Source: an uncultured Prevotella sp.
GTDB lineage: Bacteria > Bacteroidota > Bacteroidia > Bacteroidales > Bacteroidaceae
Length of the DNA stretch: 64,000 nucleotides
Direction: 5' to 3'
Assembly (NCBI GenBank): GCA_905234265.1
Contig: CAJOHJ010000009.1
Coordinates: 94,061-158,060, forward strand
Part shown: one piece after another, positions 27,393-36,446 of the stretch
Position numbering within the stretch: the stretch's first letter is position 1
How the letters are laid out: each line of letters opens with the position of its first letter
The notes under the pieces: generated by a model
Databases searched by the model: none
What the model was told of the DNA's origin: nothing
The model's input: the letters and a program-made list of their open reading frames with translations, nothing else
Translations under genes and position numbers: made by a program

Positions 27393-28541
27393 ATGAACGA
27401 GGTTAGCATAGAATTAAGAAGTGCTGTCAAAGCGATAAAGGCCGCTATACTGCAAAGTCAGTATAGAGCGGCCAAGACGGTAAACCGTGAGCAACTGTCA
27501 CTGTATTTTGGTATAGGAAAGTATGTGTCCGAGAATTCCCGCAAGGGATTTTGGGGAACTGGGGCCATAGAGACTATCAGCGAACAGTTACAGAAAGAAT
27601 TGCCTGGGCTAAGAGGATTTTCGGGTACGAGTATCAAAAAGATGCGTCAGTTCTATGAAGCATGGGCAGAAATAATTCGCCCACTGGCAATGGGCGAATT
27701 GCCCGTCAATTCAAATCGACCGCCATTGGCGGACGATTTTGATATCGTGAACTATAACCTGCTGATGCCAGCAAATCGACCGCCACTGGCGGTCAATTTA
27801 GAGTTTGAAGAGTTCGTGGGAATCGGTTTTTCTCATCATATTGAGATATTGAACAAAGCACAAACAACTGAAGAACGTCTGTTCTACATCCATCAAGCCT
27901 CTATAAACCAGTGGAATAAGTATCGTCTTCGTGACATGCTCAAAGCCGACCTATATCATCATCAAGCAACCTTGCCTAACAACTTTGGCAAGGCCATGCC
28001 CGATACTCGTTCTGCCTTAAAAGCACTGGAAATGTTCAAAGATGAGTATCTGCTCGACTTCATCAACGTAGAGGAAATTGGCGAGCGCGACAAGGCCGAT
28101 ATTGACGAGCGCGAGGTGGAGAAAGCAATTGTTCACAACGTGAAGAACTTCATCATGACCTTCGGGCGTGACTTCACATTTGTCGGAAACCAATACCATC
28201 TGGAAAAGTTTGGTCATGACGCATATCCCGATCTATTGTTCTATAATAGGGAACTGGCTGCATTGGTGGTTGTGGAGTTGAAGCGCGGCGAGTTTAAACC
28301 TGCCTATCTCGGTCAGTTGAGTGCCTATTTGCGTATTCTTGATAGCGAGGTGAAGAAGCCTTTTGAGAATCCAAGTATTGGCATCATATTGTGTAAACAG
28401 GCCGACAAGAGTTTCGTAGAATTTCTGATTCAAGGTTATGATAACCCCATGGGTGTCGCCACGTACAAGACGGCCGAAGATGTTCGGAAGGTGCTGCCTA
28501 CTGAAGAGGAACTCCGCCGTGTGATGGATGAAGAAATATAA
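27393..28541 (+). CDS. YhcG/DUF1016-family PDDEXK nuclease
   Basis: 382 aa. The N-terminal DUF1016 domain (QLSLYFGIGKYVSENSRKGF; LRGFSGTSIKKMRQFYEAW) is thought to bind DNA or partners. The C-terminal PD-(D/E)xK nuclease has YPDLLFYNRELAALVVVELK (Asp, then E-x-K at about 293-295) followed by RGEFKPAYLGQLSAYL. These proteins often sit inside type I loci; their exact role is not settled to my knowledge. A spacer of about 30 residues (about 100-135) has duplicated NRPPLA motifs coded by palindromic DNA. Genetically inside the hsd operon. Confidence 0.88.
   Translation: MNEVSIELRSAVKAIKAAILQSQYRAAKTVNREQLSLYFGIGKYVSENSRKGFWGTGAIETISEQLQKELPGLRGFSGTSIKKMRQFYEAWAEIIRPLAMGELPVNSNRPPLADDFDIVNYNLLMPANRPPLAVNLEFEEFVGIGFSHHIEILNKAQTTEERLFYIHQASINQWNKYRLRDMLKADLYHHQATLPNNFGKAMPDTRSALKALEMFKDEYLLDFINVEEIGERDKADIDEREVEKAIVHNVKNFIMTFGRDFTFVGNQYHLEKFGHDAYPDLLFYNRELAALVVVELKRGEFKPAYLGQLSAYLRILDSEVKKPFENPSIGIILCKQADKSFVEFLIQGYDNPMGVATYKTAEDVRKVLPTEEELRRVMDEEI
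27677..27797 (+). repeat. Palindromic patch inside the DUF1016 gene
   Basis: Three small palindromes: CGCCCActggcaaTGGGCG, CCGCCATTGGCGG and the perfect GACCGCCAcTGGCGGTC. AAATCGACCGCCA occurs twice, 60 bp apart (27713, 27773), giving NRPPLA twice in the protein. Confidence 0.7.
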
Positions 28542-28576
28542 ATTTCGTCTACAGTGCAGACGATATTCGTAAAAAA

Positions 28577-29878
28577 ATGGACACGAAAAAACTACGTAAA
28601 AAGATACTCGACCTTGCCATCCGTGGTAAGCTCGTACCCCAAGACCCGAACGACGAGCCTGCGTCCGTACTGCTTGAGCGCATCCGTGCCGAGAAGGAAC
28701 GCTTAATCAAAGAGGGAAAAATAAAACGAAGCAAAAAAACTGCTTCTGATACGCCCCATTATGAGGACGTTCCATTCGAAGTGCCGGATGTATGGGTATG
28801 GACAACATTAGGGGAAATCATCTCAATCAAGTCTGGAGAAAGTATCAAAGTCAGAGAAAACAGCATTGGACAATATCCAATATACGGTGGAAATGGGATT
28901 AATGGTTATTATAAAGATTATAATGTAGAACCAAACACTATAACCATTGGCAGAGTTGGCTTTAATTGTGGAAGTGTACATATTACGGTTTCCAAGTCTT
29001 GGGTAACAGATAATGCGTTTATTGTATCTTGTGAGGACGCTTTTAATATTAAATTTCTCAAGTATCTCCTAATTTGGCTAAATTTAGGGAATACTTCTAA
29101 CTCTACTGCACAACCCGTAATTTCCAGAAAGGGAATTTACCCATTGCAAATTCCTATTCCTCCACTTTTTGAACAGAGACGTATCGTCAATGCTATTGAA
29201 CGCTGGTATTCGCTAACCGACATCTTAGAAAATGAACAAAATGATTTGGCCATAACTATCCAGCAAACAAAAACAAAAATCCTTGACCTTGCCTTTCATG
29301 GTAAACTTGTTCCACAAAACACGAATGACGAGCCTGCAATAGAACTATTGAAGCGCACGAATCCTAAATTCACTCCTTATGATAACGTACATTACGGGAA
29401 TGTGCCTAAAGGGTGGATTCTCGCTGAAGTCGGAAAGATATGTCAACTGGCAGAAGGGGAGCTAAGAGAAGATGCGGAACTGCCATATCTTGATGTAAAG
29501 GCTATGCGGACAGGACAAATGATATATAAGAGAAGTGGCAAGCATGTAGATGCAGGTACAATGCTCATACTTGTTGATGGAGAAAACTCTGGGGAAGTGT
29601 TTAGAACTAAGACTGCAGGCTATCAGGGCAGTACTATGAAAGTGTTGCAAATTGACAACAACATGAACAAGGGATATGTTCTGCTGTATATCAAAATGTG
29701 CAAGAACACATTAAAAGGAAACAAAGTCGGGTCAGCAATTCCACACCTAAACAAGAAAATGCTAAAAGAAATGATTATTCCAGTACCTCCTCTCCGTGAA
29801 CAACAACGCATCGTTGCTAAGATAGAAGAGTTGTTTGCCGTGCTTGATAAGATACAGATATCCATAGAGACGGGATGA
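28577..29878 (+). CDS. hsdS: Type I restriction-modification specificity subunit S
   Basis: 433 aa DNA-recognition subunit with two target-recognition domains. Each half begins with a conserved helix-type repeat (KKILDLAIRGKLVPQDPNDE near residue 10 and TKILDLAFHGKLVPQNTNDE near 233). TRD starts read VWVWTTLGEIISIKSGESIK and GWILAEVGKICQLAEGELRE, and each half closes with P-PPLxEQQRIVxxIE. Full length. The gene is AT-richer than flanking core. A third partial copy of the conserved repeat lies just after the stop. Confidence 0.94.
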   Translation: MDTKKLRKKILDLAIRGKLVPQDPNDEPASVLLERIRAEKERLIKEGKIKRSKKTASDTPHYEDVPFEVPDVWVWTTLGEIISIKSGESIKVRENSIGQYPIYGGNGINGYYKDYNVEPNTITIGRVGFNCGSVHITVSKSWVTDNAFIVSCEDAFNIKFLKYLLIWLNLGNTSNSTAQPVISRKGIYPLQIPIPPLFEQRRIVNAIERWYSLTDILENEQNDLAITIQQTKTKILDLAFHGKLVPQNTNDEPAIELLKRTNPKFTPYDNVHYGNVPKGWILAEVGKICQLAEGELREDAELPYLDVKAMRTGQMIYKRSGKHVDAGTMLILVDGENSGEVFRTKTAGYQGSTMKVLQIDNNMNKGYVLLYIKMCKNTLKGNKVGSAIPHLNKKMLKEMIIPVPPLREQQRIVAKIEELFAVLDKIQISIETG

Positions 29879-29888
29879 ATATTGTAAA

Positions 29889-29947
29889 ATAAATCCCCGA
29901 CCTTGCCATCCGTGGCAAACTTGTACCACAAGACCCAAACGATGAAA
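29889..29947 (+). pseudogene. hsdS conserved-repeat remnant
   Basis: Right after the hsdS stop, aaaTAAatccccgaccttgcc... reads (I)PDLAIRGKLVPQDPNDE, a third copy of the repeat that starts each HsdS half. It is closer to the first copy (RGKLVPQDPNDE) than to the second. Coding ends at once. It looks like the stump of a lost or exchanged second hsdS. Confidence 0.8.
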
Positions 29948-30041
29948 ACTGCATTCGTTCTTCCCCCCTCCTGAATTATCAAAGTTTTAGACATAAACAA
30001 ATAATTCCTGATTTTTTCTTTCATATCTGTTTCTTATTTAT

Positions 30042-30049
30042 TATCTTTG
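30042..30049 (+). promoter_or_regulatory. -7 element of the rubrerythrin promoter
   Basis: TATCTTTG, 52 bp before the ATG at 30101, with TTTC 19 bp upstream as a weak -33. Confidence 0.6.
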
Positions 30050-30100
30050 CCAACAAAGAATAAAACCTATTCAACTAAACAAACAAATATTTACTGAATT

Positions 30101-30658
30101 ATGAAGAAAAAATTCATTTGCGCCGTTTGCGGCTACATCTATGAGGGCGACGCCGCTCCTGAGAAGTGTCCAATATGTAAGGCTCCTGCCTCAAAGTTCT
30201 CTGAACTGAAGGAAGGCGGTGAAACCACCTACGCTACCGTACACCGCATTGGCGACGGCAAGCCGGAGGGCGTCAGCGAAGAAATGATACAGGACCTGCG
30301 CGACCACTTCAACGGCGAATGCGGCGAGGTGGGCATGTATCTGGCCATGGCCCGTCAGGCCGACCGCGAGGGCTATCCGGAAATTGCCGAGGCTTTCAAG
30401 CGCTATGCCTTCGAAGAGGCCGACCACGCCAGCCGCTTTGCCGAACTGCTGGGCGAATGCGTATGGGACACCAAGACAAACCTCGAAAAGCGCGCAGCCG
30501 CAGAGGCCGGTGCCTGCGAGGATAAGTTCCGCATTGCCAAGAATGCCAAGGCTGCCGGCTTCGACGCCATCCACGACACCGTTCACGAAATGGCCAAGGA
30601 CGAGGCACGCCACGGTGCAGGCTTCGCAGGACTGCTGAAACGCTATTTCGGAAAATAA
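30101..30658 (+). CDS. Reverse rubrerythrin (rubredoxin domain first)
   Basis: 185 aa. An N-terminal rubredoxin-like Fe(Cys)4 domain ([21 protein letters not shown], residues about 7-28) precedes a ferritin-like diiron domain with ExxH ligands ([21 protein letters not shown]). This order is the reverse of classic rubrerythrin. Such proteins reduce hydrogen peroxide in the cytoplasm of anaerobes, taking electrons from NADH-linked partners. Likely monocistronic or leading the next gene (52 bp). Confidence 0.92.
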   Translation: MKKKFICAVCGYIYEGDAAPEKCPICKAPASKFSELKEGGETTYATVHRIGDGKPEGVSEEMIQDLRDHFNGECGEVGMYLAMARQADREGYPEIAEAFKRYAFEEADHASRFAELLGECVWDTKTNLEKRAAAEAGACEDKFRIAKNAKAAGFDAIHDTVHEMAKDEARHGAGFAGLLKRYFGK

Positions 30659-30710
30659 GTAATTTCGGATGAAAGTACAACAAAATTGGGAAAATGTCGT
30701 TTTATCATTG

Positions 30711-32027
30711 ATGACAAGACGGCATTTCCCCTTTTTCTTTGTACTGCTGATGCTGCTGGCGGCATGCTCCGACGACGAGACTTTCAGCAGCAGCCCGTCG
30801 GACAGGCTTTCCTTTTCGACAGACACCGTCCGCCTGGACACAATGTTCAGCGGCACACCGTCACCAACATACACTTTCTGGGTGCATAACACCACGAGCA
30901 AAGGGCTGCGCATGAGCAACGTGCGCCTGGAACGCGGCAACCAGTCGGGCTTCCGCGTAAATGTCGACGGCACATTCCTCGACCCGATAGCCACCGGGCT
31001 GGAGATACGCCACGGCGACAGCCTGCGCGTCTTCGTTGAGGCCACCACCCTGCTGCAGAACTCTGCCACGCCGCAGCTGGTAGAGGACAACCTTATCTTT
31101 GCACTTGAAAGCGGCATAGAGCAGAAAGTCAACCTGAGGACATACAGCTGGGACGCAGAGAAGATAGGCACCCTGCGCATCAGCCGCGACACCACCATAC
31201 AGTCGGCCATTCCGCTGGTGGTCTTCGACAGCATAATCGTTGAGCAGGGAGCCACGCTGACAATAAGCGACACTCAGCTGTTCTTCCACGACAAGGCTGG
31301 CATCCGCGTCAGCGGAACCATCACGGCACAGCGGTGCCTGTTCCGAGGCGACCGGCTGGACCACATGTTCGACTATCTGCCTTACGACCGCATCAGCGGC
31401 CAGTGGGGCGGCATCGTCATCAGCTCACCGCCGGGAAACATCAACTCATTCACCGACTGCGACATCCGCAACGCAACCGATGCCGTCGTCTGCGACAGTG
31501 CTGCAGTAGCCTTCACGCGCTGCACGATACACAACAGCCGAGGCTATGGAGTCAAGGCTGCCAATGCCACAATGTCGTTCTACAACTGCATCATGAGCAA
31601 CAGCATGAACGACTGTCTGGCCATCGACGGCGGGACAATACTCATCGACCACTGCACGCTGGCACAATTCTACCCCTTCAAGGCTGACCGCGGCGTGGCC
31701 CTGCGCTTCACCAACGGATGTGCTGACATGCTGCTGAAGTGCGTCAACACGCTGGTGACAGGCTATGCCGACGACGTCATCATGGGCGACGCTGCCGACA
31801 CGGCAAGAGTCTTCGACTACTATCTTGCCGACTGCATACTGCGCACCATCCCCGTGGAAGACACGCTGCGCTGCGAGCGCGTAGTGTGGGAGACAGCACA
31901 GGACAGCGTACAGGCGACAAAGCACTTCAAGACCATTGATGAGACCAACTTCATCTACGACTTCACCATCGACTCCATATCGCCGGCCATAAAAGCGGAC
32001 GCCGGGGCAAGGCTGGAGAAACAATGA
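30711..32027 (+). CDS. Lipoprotein with right-handed beta-helix domain
   Basis: 438 aa from MTRRHFPFFFVLLMLLAACS; the track ORF starts 14 codons earlier without a signal. The lipobox LLAAC is clear. The middle has short repeating strands (GATLTISDTQLFFHD; AVAFTRCTIHNSRGYGVKAA; TMSFYNCIMSNSMNDC), typical of the pectate-lyase-like parallel beta-helix seen in Bacteroidales surface lipoproteins. No catalytic set can be named, so enzyme and structural roles are both open. Confidence 0.75.
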   Translation: MTRRHFPFFFVLLMLLAACSDDETFSSSPSDRLSFSTDTVRLDTMFSGTPSPTYTFWVHNTTSKGLRMSNVRLERGNQSGFRVNVDGTFLDPIATGLEIRHGDSLRVFVEATTLLQNSATPQLVEDNLIFALESGIEQKVNLRTYSWDAEKIGTLRISRDTTIQSAIPLVVFDSIIVEQGATLTISDTQLFFHDKAGIRVSGTITAQRCLFRGDRLDHMFDYLPYDRISGQWGGIVISSPPGNINSFTDCDIRNATDAVVCDSAAVAFTRCTIHNSRGYGVKAANATMSFYNCIMSNSMNDCLAIDGGTILIDHCTLAQFYPFKADRGVALRFTNGCADMLLKCVNTLVTGYADDVIMGDAADTARVFDYYLADCILRTIPVEDTLRCERVVWETAQDSVQATKHFKTIDETNFIYDFTIDSISPAIKADAGARLEKQ

Positions 32028-32076
32028 AAGAAACTGTATTCAAGACAAAACTATAAACTTAAAAAGAAATAACATT

Positions 32077-32502
32077 ATGCAAAGCGATCCAAAACAGTGC
32101 CTTTACTGCACAAACAACGAAACACTTCACAATCTGATGATTGAGTTCGCACAACTGCGCGTGTCGCGCGCCTTCCTCTTCAAGGAGCAGACTTATCGCG
32201 GCCGCTGCCTCGTGGCCTACAAGGACCACGTGAACGACCTCAACGAACTGAGCGACGAAGACCGCAACGCCTTCATGGCTGACGTGGCACAGGTGACACG
32301 CGCCATGCAGAAGGCTTTCAACCCAGAGAAGATAAACTACGGAGCATACAGCGACAAGCTCTCGCATCTGCACTTCCATCTGGCCCCCAAGTATGTAGAC
32401 GGCCCTGACTACGGCGGCACATTCCAGATGAACCCCGGCAAAGTATACCTCAGCGATGCCGAATATCAGGAGATGATTGACAAGATCAAGGCTTGTCTGT
32501 AA
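32077..32502 (+). CDS. HIT-family nucleotide-binding protein
   Basis: 141 aa with the histidine-triad motif HLHFHLAPK near residue 107, which catalyses hydrolysis or transfer of nucleotidyl groups. N-terminal CLYCTNNETLHNLMIEFA with a CxxC that may bind zinc. The substrate is unknown. It lies between a surface lipoprotein and DUF1015 (54-bp gap). Confidence 0.88.
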   Translation: MQSDPKQCLYCTNNETLHNLMIEFAQLRVSRAFLFKEQTYRGRCLVAYKDHVNDLNELSDEDRNAFMADVAQVTRAMQKAFNPEKINYGAYSDKLSHLHFHLAPKYVDGPDYGGTFQMNPGKVYLSDAEYQEMIDKIKACL

Positions 32503-32556
32503 AAACAATACTATAGTAAATCCGAAAATAGTAAACAGTAAATAGCAAATCTCAAG

Positions 32557-33804
32557 ATGGCAATAGTAAAACCGTTCAAGGGCATACGTCCGCCTCGCGA
32601 TCTCGTCGAGCAGGTGGAGAGCCGCCCCTACGATGTGCTGAATTCTGAAGAGGCACGACAGGAGGCCGGCGACAACGAGAAGAGCCTCTACCACATCATC
32701 AAGCCTGAGATAGACTTCCCCGAAGGCACCAGCGAATACGACCCTCGCGTCTACGAGAAGGCTGCCGAGAACTTCCAGAAGTTCCAGGACAAGGGATGGC
32801 TGGTGCAGGACACGCGCGAACATTATTATATATATGCACAGACAATGAACCAGAAGGCTCAGTACGGTCTTGTGGTCTGCGCACATACCGACGACTACCA
32901 GAAGGGTAACATCAAAAAGCATGAGCTGACACGCCGCGACAAGGAGGAAGACCGCATGAAGCATGTACGCGTAAACAACGCCAACATCGAACCGGTGTTC
33001 TTTGCCTATCCCGACAATGCCACTCTCGATGCCCTCATCAAGCGATATGCACAGACGAAGCCGGAATACGACTTCATTGCTCCAATAGACGGGTTCCGCC
33101 ACCAGTTCTGGATTATCGACAACGACGAGGACACAAAGACCATCACCGCCGAGTTTGCCAAGATGCCCAGCCTCTACATTGCCGACGGACACCACCGCTC
33201 GGCAGCAGCTGCACTCGTGGGCGCTGAAAAGCAAAAGCAGAACCCCAACCACCGTGGCGACGAGGAATACAACTTCTTCATGGCCGTCTGCTTCCAGGCT
33301 TCACAGCTCACCATTCTCGACTACAACCGTGTGGTCAAGGACCTTAACGGAATGTCATCGGAGGAATTCCTTGCCGCACTGCAGGTAAACTTCACCGTTG
33401 CCGACAAGGGAACGGAAATCTACAAGCCACAGCAGCTGCACGAATTCTCACTCTATCTGGACGGACACTGGTACAGCCTCACAGCCAAGGAAGGAACCTA
33501 CGACAACAGCGACCCAATAGGCGTGCTGGACGTAGACATCTCCAGCCGTCTTATTCTTGACGAGATACTGAACATCGGCGACCTGCGCTCGTCAAAGCGC
33601 ATCGACTTCGTTGGCGGACTGCGCGGACTGGGCGAGCTGAAGCGACGCGTTGACAGCGGCGAGATGAGAATGGCTCTGGCTCTCTATCCAGTAACTATGC
33701 AACAGATTATGGACATTGCCGACAGCGGAAAAATCATGCCGCCAAAGGCAACATGGTTTGAACCTAAGCTGCGTTCAGGACTGGTAATTCACAAACTTGC
33801 CTGA
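32557..33804 (+). CDS. DUF1015 family protein
   Basis: 415 aa. Opens with the family hallmark VKPFKGIRPPRDLVEQVESRPYDV and contains the conserved LYIADGHHRSAAA block (about residue 207) and HELTRRDKEEDRMKH. DUF1015 proteins are cytoplasmic, widespread and related to ParB-like/serine-kinase folds in structure; the function is not established. In operon order with HIT (54 bp) and YigZ (20 bp). Confidence 0.9.
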   Translation: MAIVKPFKGIRPPRDLVEQVESRPYDVLNSEEARQEAGDNEKSLYHIIKPEIDFPEGTSEYDPRVYEKAAENFQKFQDKGWLVQDTREHYYIYAQTMNQKAQYGLVVCAHTDDYQKGNIKKHELTRRDKEEDRMKHVRVNNANIEPVFFAYPDNATLDALIKRYAQTKPEYDFIAPIDGFRHQFWIIDNDEDTKTITAEFAKMPSLYIADGHHRSAAAALVGAEKQKQNPNHRGDEEYNFFMAVCFQASQLTILDYNRVVKDLNGMSSEEFLAALQVNFTVADKGTEIYKPQQLHEFSLYLDGHWYSLTAKEGTYDNSDPIGVLDVDISSRLILDEILNIGDLRSSKRIDFVGGLRGLGELKRRVDSGEMRMALALYPVTMQQIMDIADSGKIMPPKATWFEPKLRSGLVIHKLA

Positions 33805-33824
33805 TTGCCAGCAAGGACAACAGA

Positions 33825-34403
33825 ATGACCGACGAATACAAGACTATAGCAACAGAAAGCGAGGGCTACTATACTGAAAAGCGTAGTAAGTTCCTCGCTT
33901 TTGCTCATCCCGTCAAGACCGTTGACGAGGTGAAGGGCATCATTGAAAAGTACAGAAAGAAATACTATGATGCCCGCCATGTCTGCTATGCCTACATGCT
34001 TGGAGCCGAACGCAAGGACTTCCGTGCCAACGACGACGGAGAGCCAAGCAGTACTGCCGGCAAGCCTATTCTCGGCCAGATAAACAGTAACGAACTTACA
34101 GACATTCTCATTGTCGTGGTGCGCTATTACGGTGGTGTCAACCTTGGCACCAGCGGTCTCATAGTTGCATACCGCGAGGCTGCTGCCGATGCCATAGCCC
34201 ATGCCTCCATTGAGACACGACAAGTGGAAGAAATCGTAAAGTATTCATTTGCATATCCGCAAATGAATGATGTTATGCGCATTGTCAAGGACTTGCAGCC
34301 ACGCATCATCAGCCAGACATACGACAACACCTGTGAGATTGTCTTGTCGATACGCAAAAGCGGAGCCGACGAACTGCGAAAAAAGTTAGACAGTCTGCTG
34401 TAA
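33825..34403 (+). CDS. YigZ/IMPACT family protein
   Basis: 192 aa. N-terminal UPF0029 domain with the signature VRYYGGVNLGTSGLIVAYRE and AYMLGAERKDFRANDDGEPS; C-terminal DUF1949-type ferredoxin-like domain. Related eukaryotic IMPACT regulates GCN2; the bacterial role is unclear. Its last 18 bp overlap tail-to-tail with the minus-strand FAD enzyme. Confidence 0.9.
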   Translation: MTDEYKTIATESEGYYTEKRSKFLAFAHPVKTVDEVKGIIEKYRKKYYDARHVCYAYMLGAERKDFRANDDGEPSSTAGKPILGQINSNELTDILIVVVRYYGGVNLGTSGLIVAYREAAADAIAHASIETRQVEEIVKYSFAYPQMNDVMRIVKDLQPRIISQTYDNTCEIVLSIRKSGADELRKKLDSLL

Positions 34404-35981
34404 ATAGGCTGCACACATCTCGGCGCATCGTTCTCCGTCGACACCGGCAGAAACTATACCACCAGCATAGCCGGCACCTTCGCCGCATGGGAAAAGGCCT
34501 GCAATCTGGACATGCATCAGAGTGTCGGCATTGCGGACAATGCGTACAGGACTACTGGTGCGTGTCTCTACACCTATCATTACTGCCTCATTCGTCAGAA
34601 AGCCATGGCTCTGGCGACCAAAGGCCTTGAAGCCTTCCTGCAAGCGATGGCTAATGCCATCGGGCAGCCAAAAATGCAGCGGCGAAGATATAAGTCCCGG
34701 CGCGTATGACGAACGGGGCAAATCATAGCTCAGCCGCCTGTTGACGAAGTCGGCCATGCGCTGGGCAGGAGCCGTCTGCTTCATGTTTCCCTGCTGCCAG
34801 CAGTCACGCTCGAGCCGTTCCTGGAAGTGCATGACGCGCAGAGGGTCGTCACCCTCAATATCCTCAGCACGCATTTCCACTACCATGCCGCTGTTCGACC
34901 ACTGGCCGCCACGATTAGAAGGTGACATCCCATTGACTACAATTTGTTGCTTGCCTGTGGCTGCAGGAATGACAAAGCCGCCAGGACACATGCAGAAGGA
35001 ATAGACGCCACGGCCATCGACCTGCGTGACAAAGGAATATTCAGCAGCAGGCAGGTACTTGCCCCTACCCTGCTTGTTATGGTACTGTATCTGGTCAATG
35101 AGTGCAGAAGGATGCTCCAGACGCACACCAAAGGCAATACCTTTAGCTTCTATCGCGATGCTGCTGTCGAAAAGGTATTGATAAACATCACGGGCACTAT
35201 GGCCTGTAGCAAGAATGACAGGACCGAAGAATTGGTGTTGGGTGTTGGGTGTTGGGTGTTGGGTGATGGCCTCAACGCCGACAACCTTAGGGCTTCCATA
35301 ACCGCCATCACCTTCTATAAGCAGACGGGTCATCTTTGTCTGGAAGTGTACCTCGCCGCCACAGCGCAGGATGGTGTTGCGCATGTTCTCGATAACTCGC
35401 GGCAGCTTGTCAGTGCCAATATGAGGATGAGCATCGGCCAATATGTTAGCAGATGCTCCATGCTGGCAGAACACGTTTAAGATTTTATCTATCGAGCCGC
35501 GCTTCTTTGAACGAGTATACAGCTTGCCGTCGCTATAGGCACCAGCCCCACCCTCGCCGAAGCAATAGTTGCTCTCGCCGTCTATCTGCTGCGTCTTCGT
35601 AATCTGCGACAAGTCCTTCTTACGCTCATGCACATCCTTGCCACGCTCAAGCACTATAGGCCGAAGGCCAAGTTCTATAAGACGAAGGGCTGCAAAAAGG
35701 CCGCCAGGGCCTGCACCGACTACTATCACCTGTGGCCTGCTGCTGACATCGGGATATTCGGTATGAACATATTCGTCGTCCTGTGGCTGTTCGTTGATGT
35801 ACACACGCACTTTCAGATTGACGTATATGTTACGCTGACGTGCATCAATGCTACGGCGCAGAATGCGCAAGCCCGTAATCGTACGCACGTCAAAGCCATA
35901 CTCATCGGCCAGCCAGTTGCGCAGCAAAGGCTCGTTGGCTGCGACCGCAGGTGTCACACGTATCTGATACTCGCTAATCAT
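34386..35981 (-). CDS. FAD-dependent oxidoreductase (COG2509-like)
   Basis: 531 aa. A short N-terminal alpha/beta domain (1-85) precedes the FAD Rossmann motif QVIVVGAGPGGLFAALRLIE (about 90-110) with ERG at the end of strand 2. Further FAD contacts: GPVILATGHSARDVYQYL, and the C-terminal LFPCGEGAGYAGGIVSAGVD. A heptamer-coded patch ([13 protein letters not shown], about 240) sits just before the ILATGHSARD strand. The reaction is unknown. Lies at the downstream end of the minus-strand run from proS. Confidence 0.88.
   Translation of the reverse strand: MISEYQIRVTPAVAANEPLLRNWLADEYGFDVRTITGLRILRRSIDARQRNIYVNLKVRVYINEQPQDDEYVHTEYPDVSSRPQVIVVGAGPGGLFAALRLIELGLRPIVLERGKDVHERKKDLSQITKTQQIDGESNYCFGEGGAGAYSDGKLYTRSKKRGSIDKILNVFCQHGASANILADAHPHIGTDKLPRVIENMRNTILRCGGEVHFQTKMTRLLIEGDGGYGSPKVVGVEAITQHPTPNTQHQFFGPVILATGHSARDVYQYLFDSSIAIEAKGIAFGVRLEHPSALIDQIQYHNKQGRGKYLPAAEYSFVTQVDGRGVYSFCMCPGGFVIPAATGKQQIVVNGMSPSNRGGQWSNSGMVVEMRAEDIEGDDPLRVMHFQERLERDCWQQGNMKQTAPAQRMADFVNRRLSYDLPRSSYAPGLISSPLHFWLPDGISHRLQEGFKAFGRQSHGFLTNEAVMIGVETRTSSPVRIVRNADTLMHVQIAGLFPCGEGAGYAGGIVSAGVDGERCAEMCAAYLQQTV
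35233..35268 (-). repeat. CCCAACA heptamers inside the FAD enzyme
   Basis: Five units on the coding (reverse) strand, one being CCATCAC. They code [12 protein letters not shown] in frame. Confidence 0.85.
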
Positions 35982-36026
35982 GCAATTGTTACTTTTTCAA
36001 CTCTCAGAGTTATCTCTCAGGACACT

Positions 36027-36419
36027 TCACTTTTCAGTCCCGAACAGGTCGTTGATTTCTTCTATCTCGTCGCTGTCAAACCACTTCGAGAGACGCTCAC
36101 GGGCTTTCTTCTGAATGTCGACATCGACATCGGTCCAGACTTTCTTAAGCACATAGAGCAGCACGGCGAGGTCGTCGGTAAGGCCAGCAATGGGAATGGC
36201 ATCGGGAATGACATCCAGCGGACTGATCATATATCCCAAGGCTCCAATAATCATGGCCTTGTTGGCAGCACTGACCTTCTTGCTCTGAAGTGTATAATAC
36301 AATATCAAAGCAGCATACACCAGCTTCGCACCTGCACGCTTGGCTATGCGGGCTATTTTCTCAACAAAATCCGATTGGGAAAACTTGCTGGCATAATTCA
36401 TAAAATCGGGTAATTCCAT
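36027..36419 (-). CDS. DUF1232 (YkvA-like) protein
   Basis: 130 aa with the YkvA core MIIGALGYMISPLDVIPDAI followed by GLTDDLAVLLYVLK. The core contains one or two short hydrophobic stretches, probably membrane-associated. Function unknown. Gap of 27 bp to DUF1460 upstream and 45 bp to the FAD gene downstream, all on the minus strand. Confidence 0.88.
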   Translation of the reverse strand: MELPDFMNYASKFSQSDFVEKIARIAKRAGAKLVYAALILYYTLQSKKVSAANKAMIIGALGYMISPLDVIPDAIPIAGLTDDLAVLLYVLKKVWTDVDVDIQKKARERLSKWFDSDEIEEINDLFGTEK

Positions 36420-36446
36420 ATCTCCAAGTTTATTGATTATTACTGT

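Noticed and set aside
30191-31273. 360-aa minus-strand ORF across rubrerythrin
   Set aside because: Antisense to rubrerythrin and a lipoprotein with clear motifs; nothing recognisable in it.
32059-33252. 397-aa minus-strand ORF opposite HIT and DUF1015
   Set aside because: Spans two clear plus-strand genes and their spacer; shadow.
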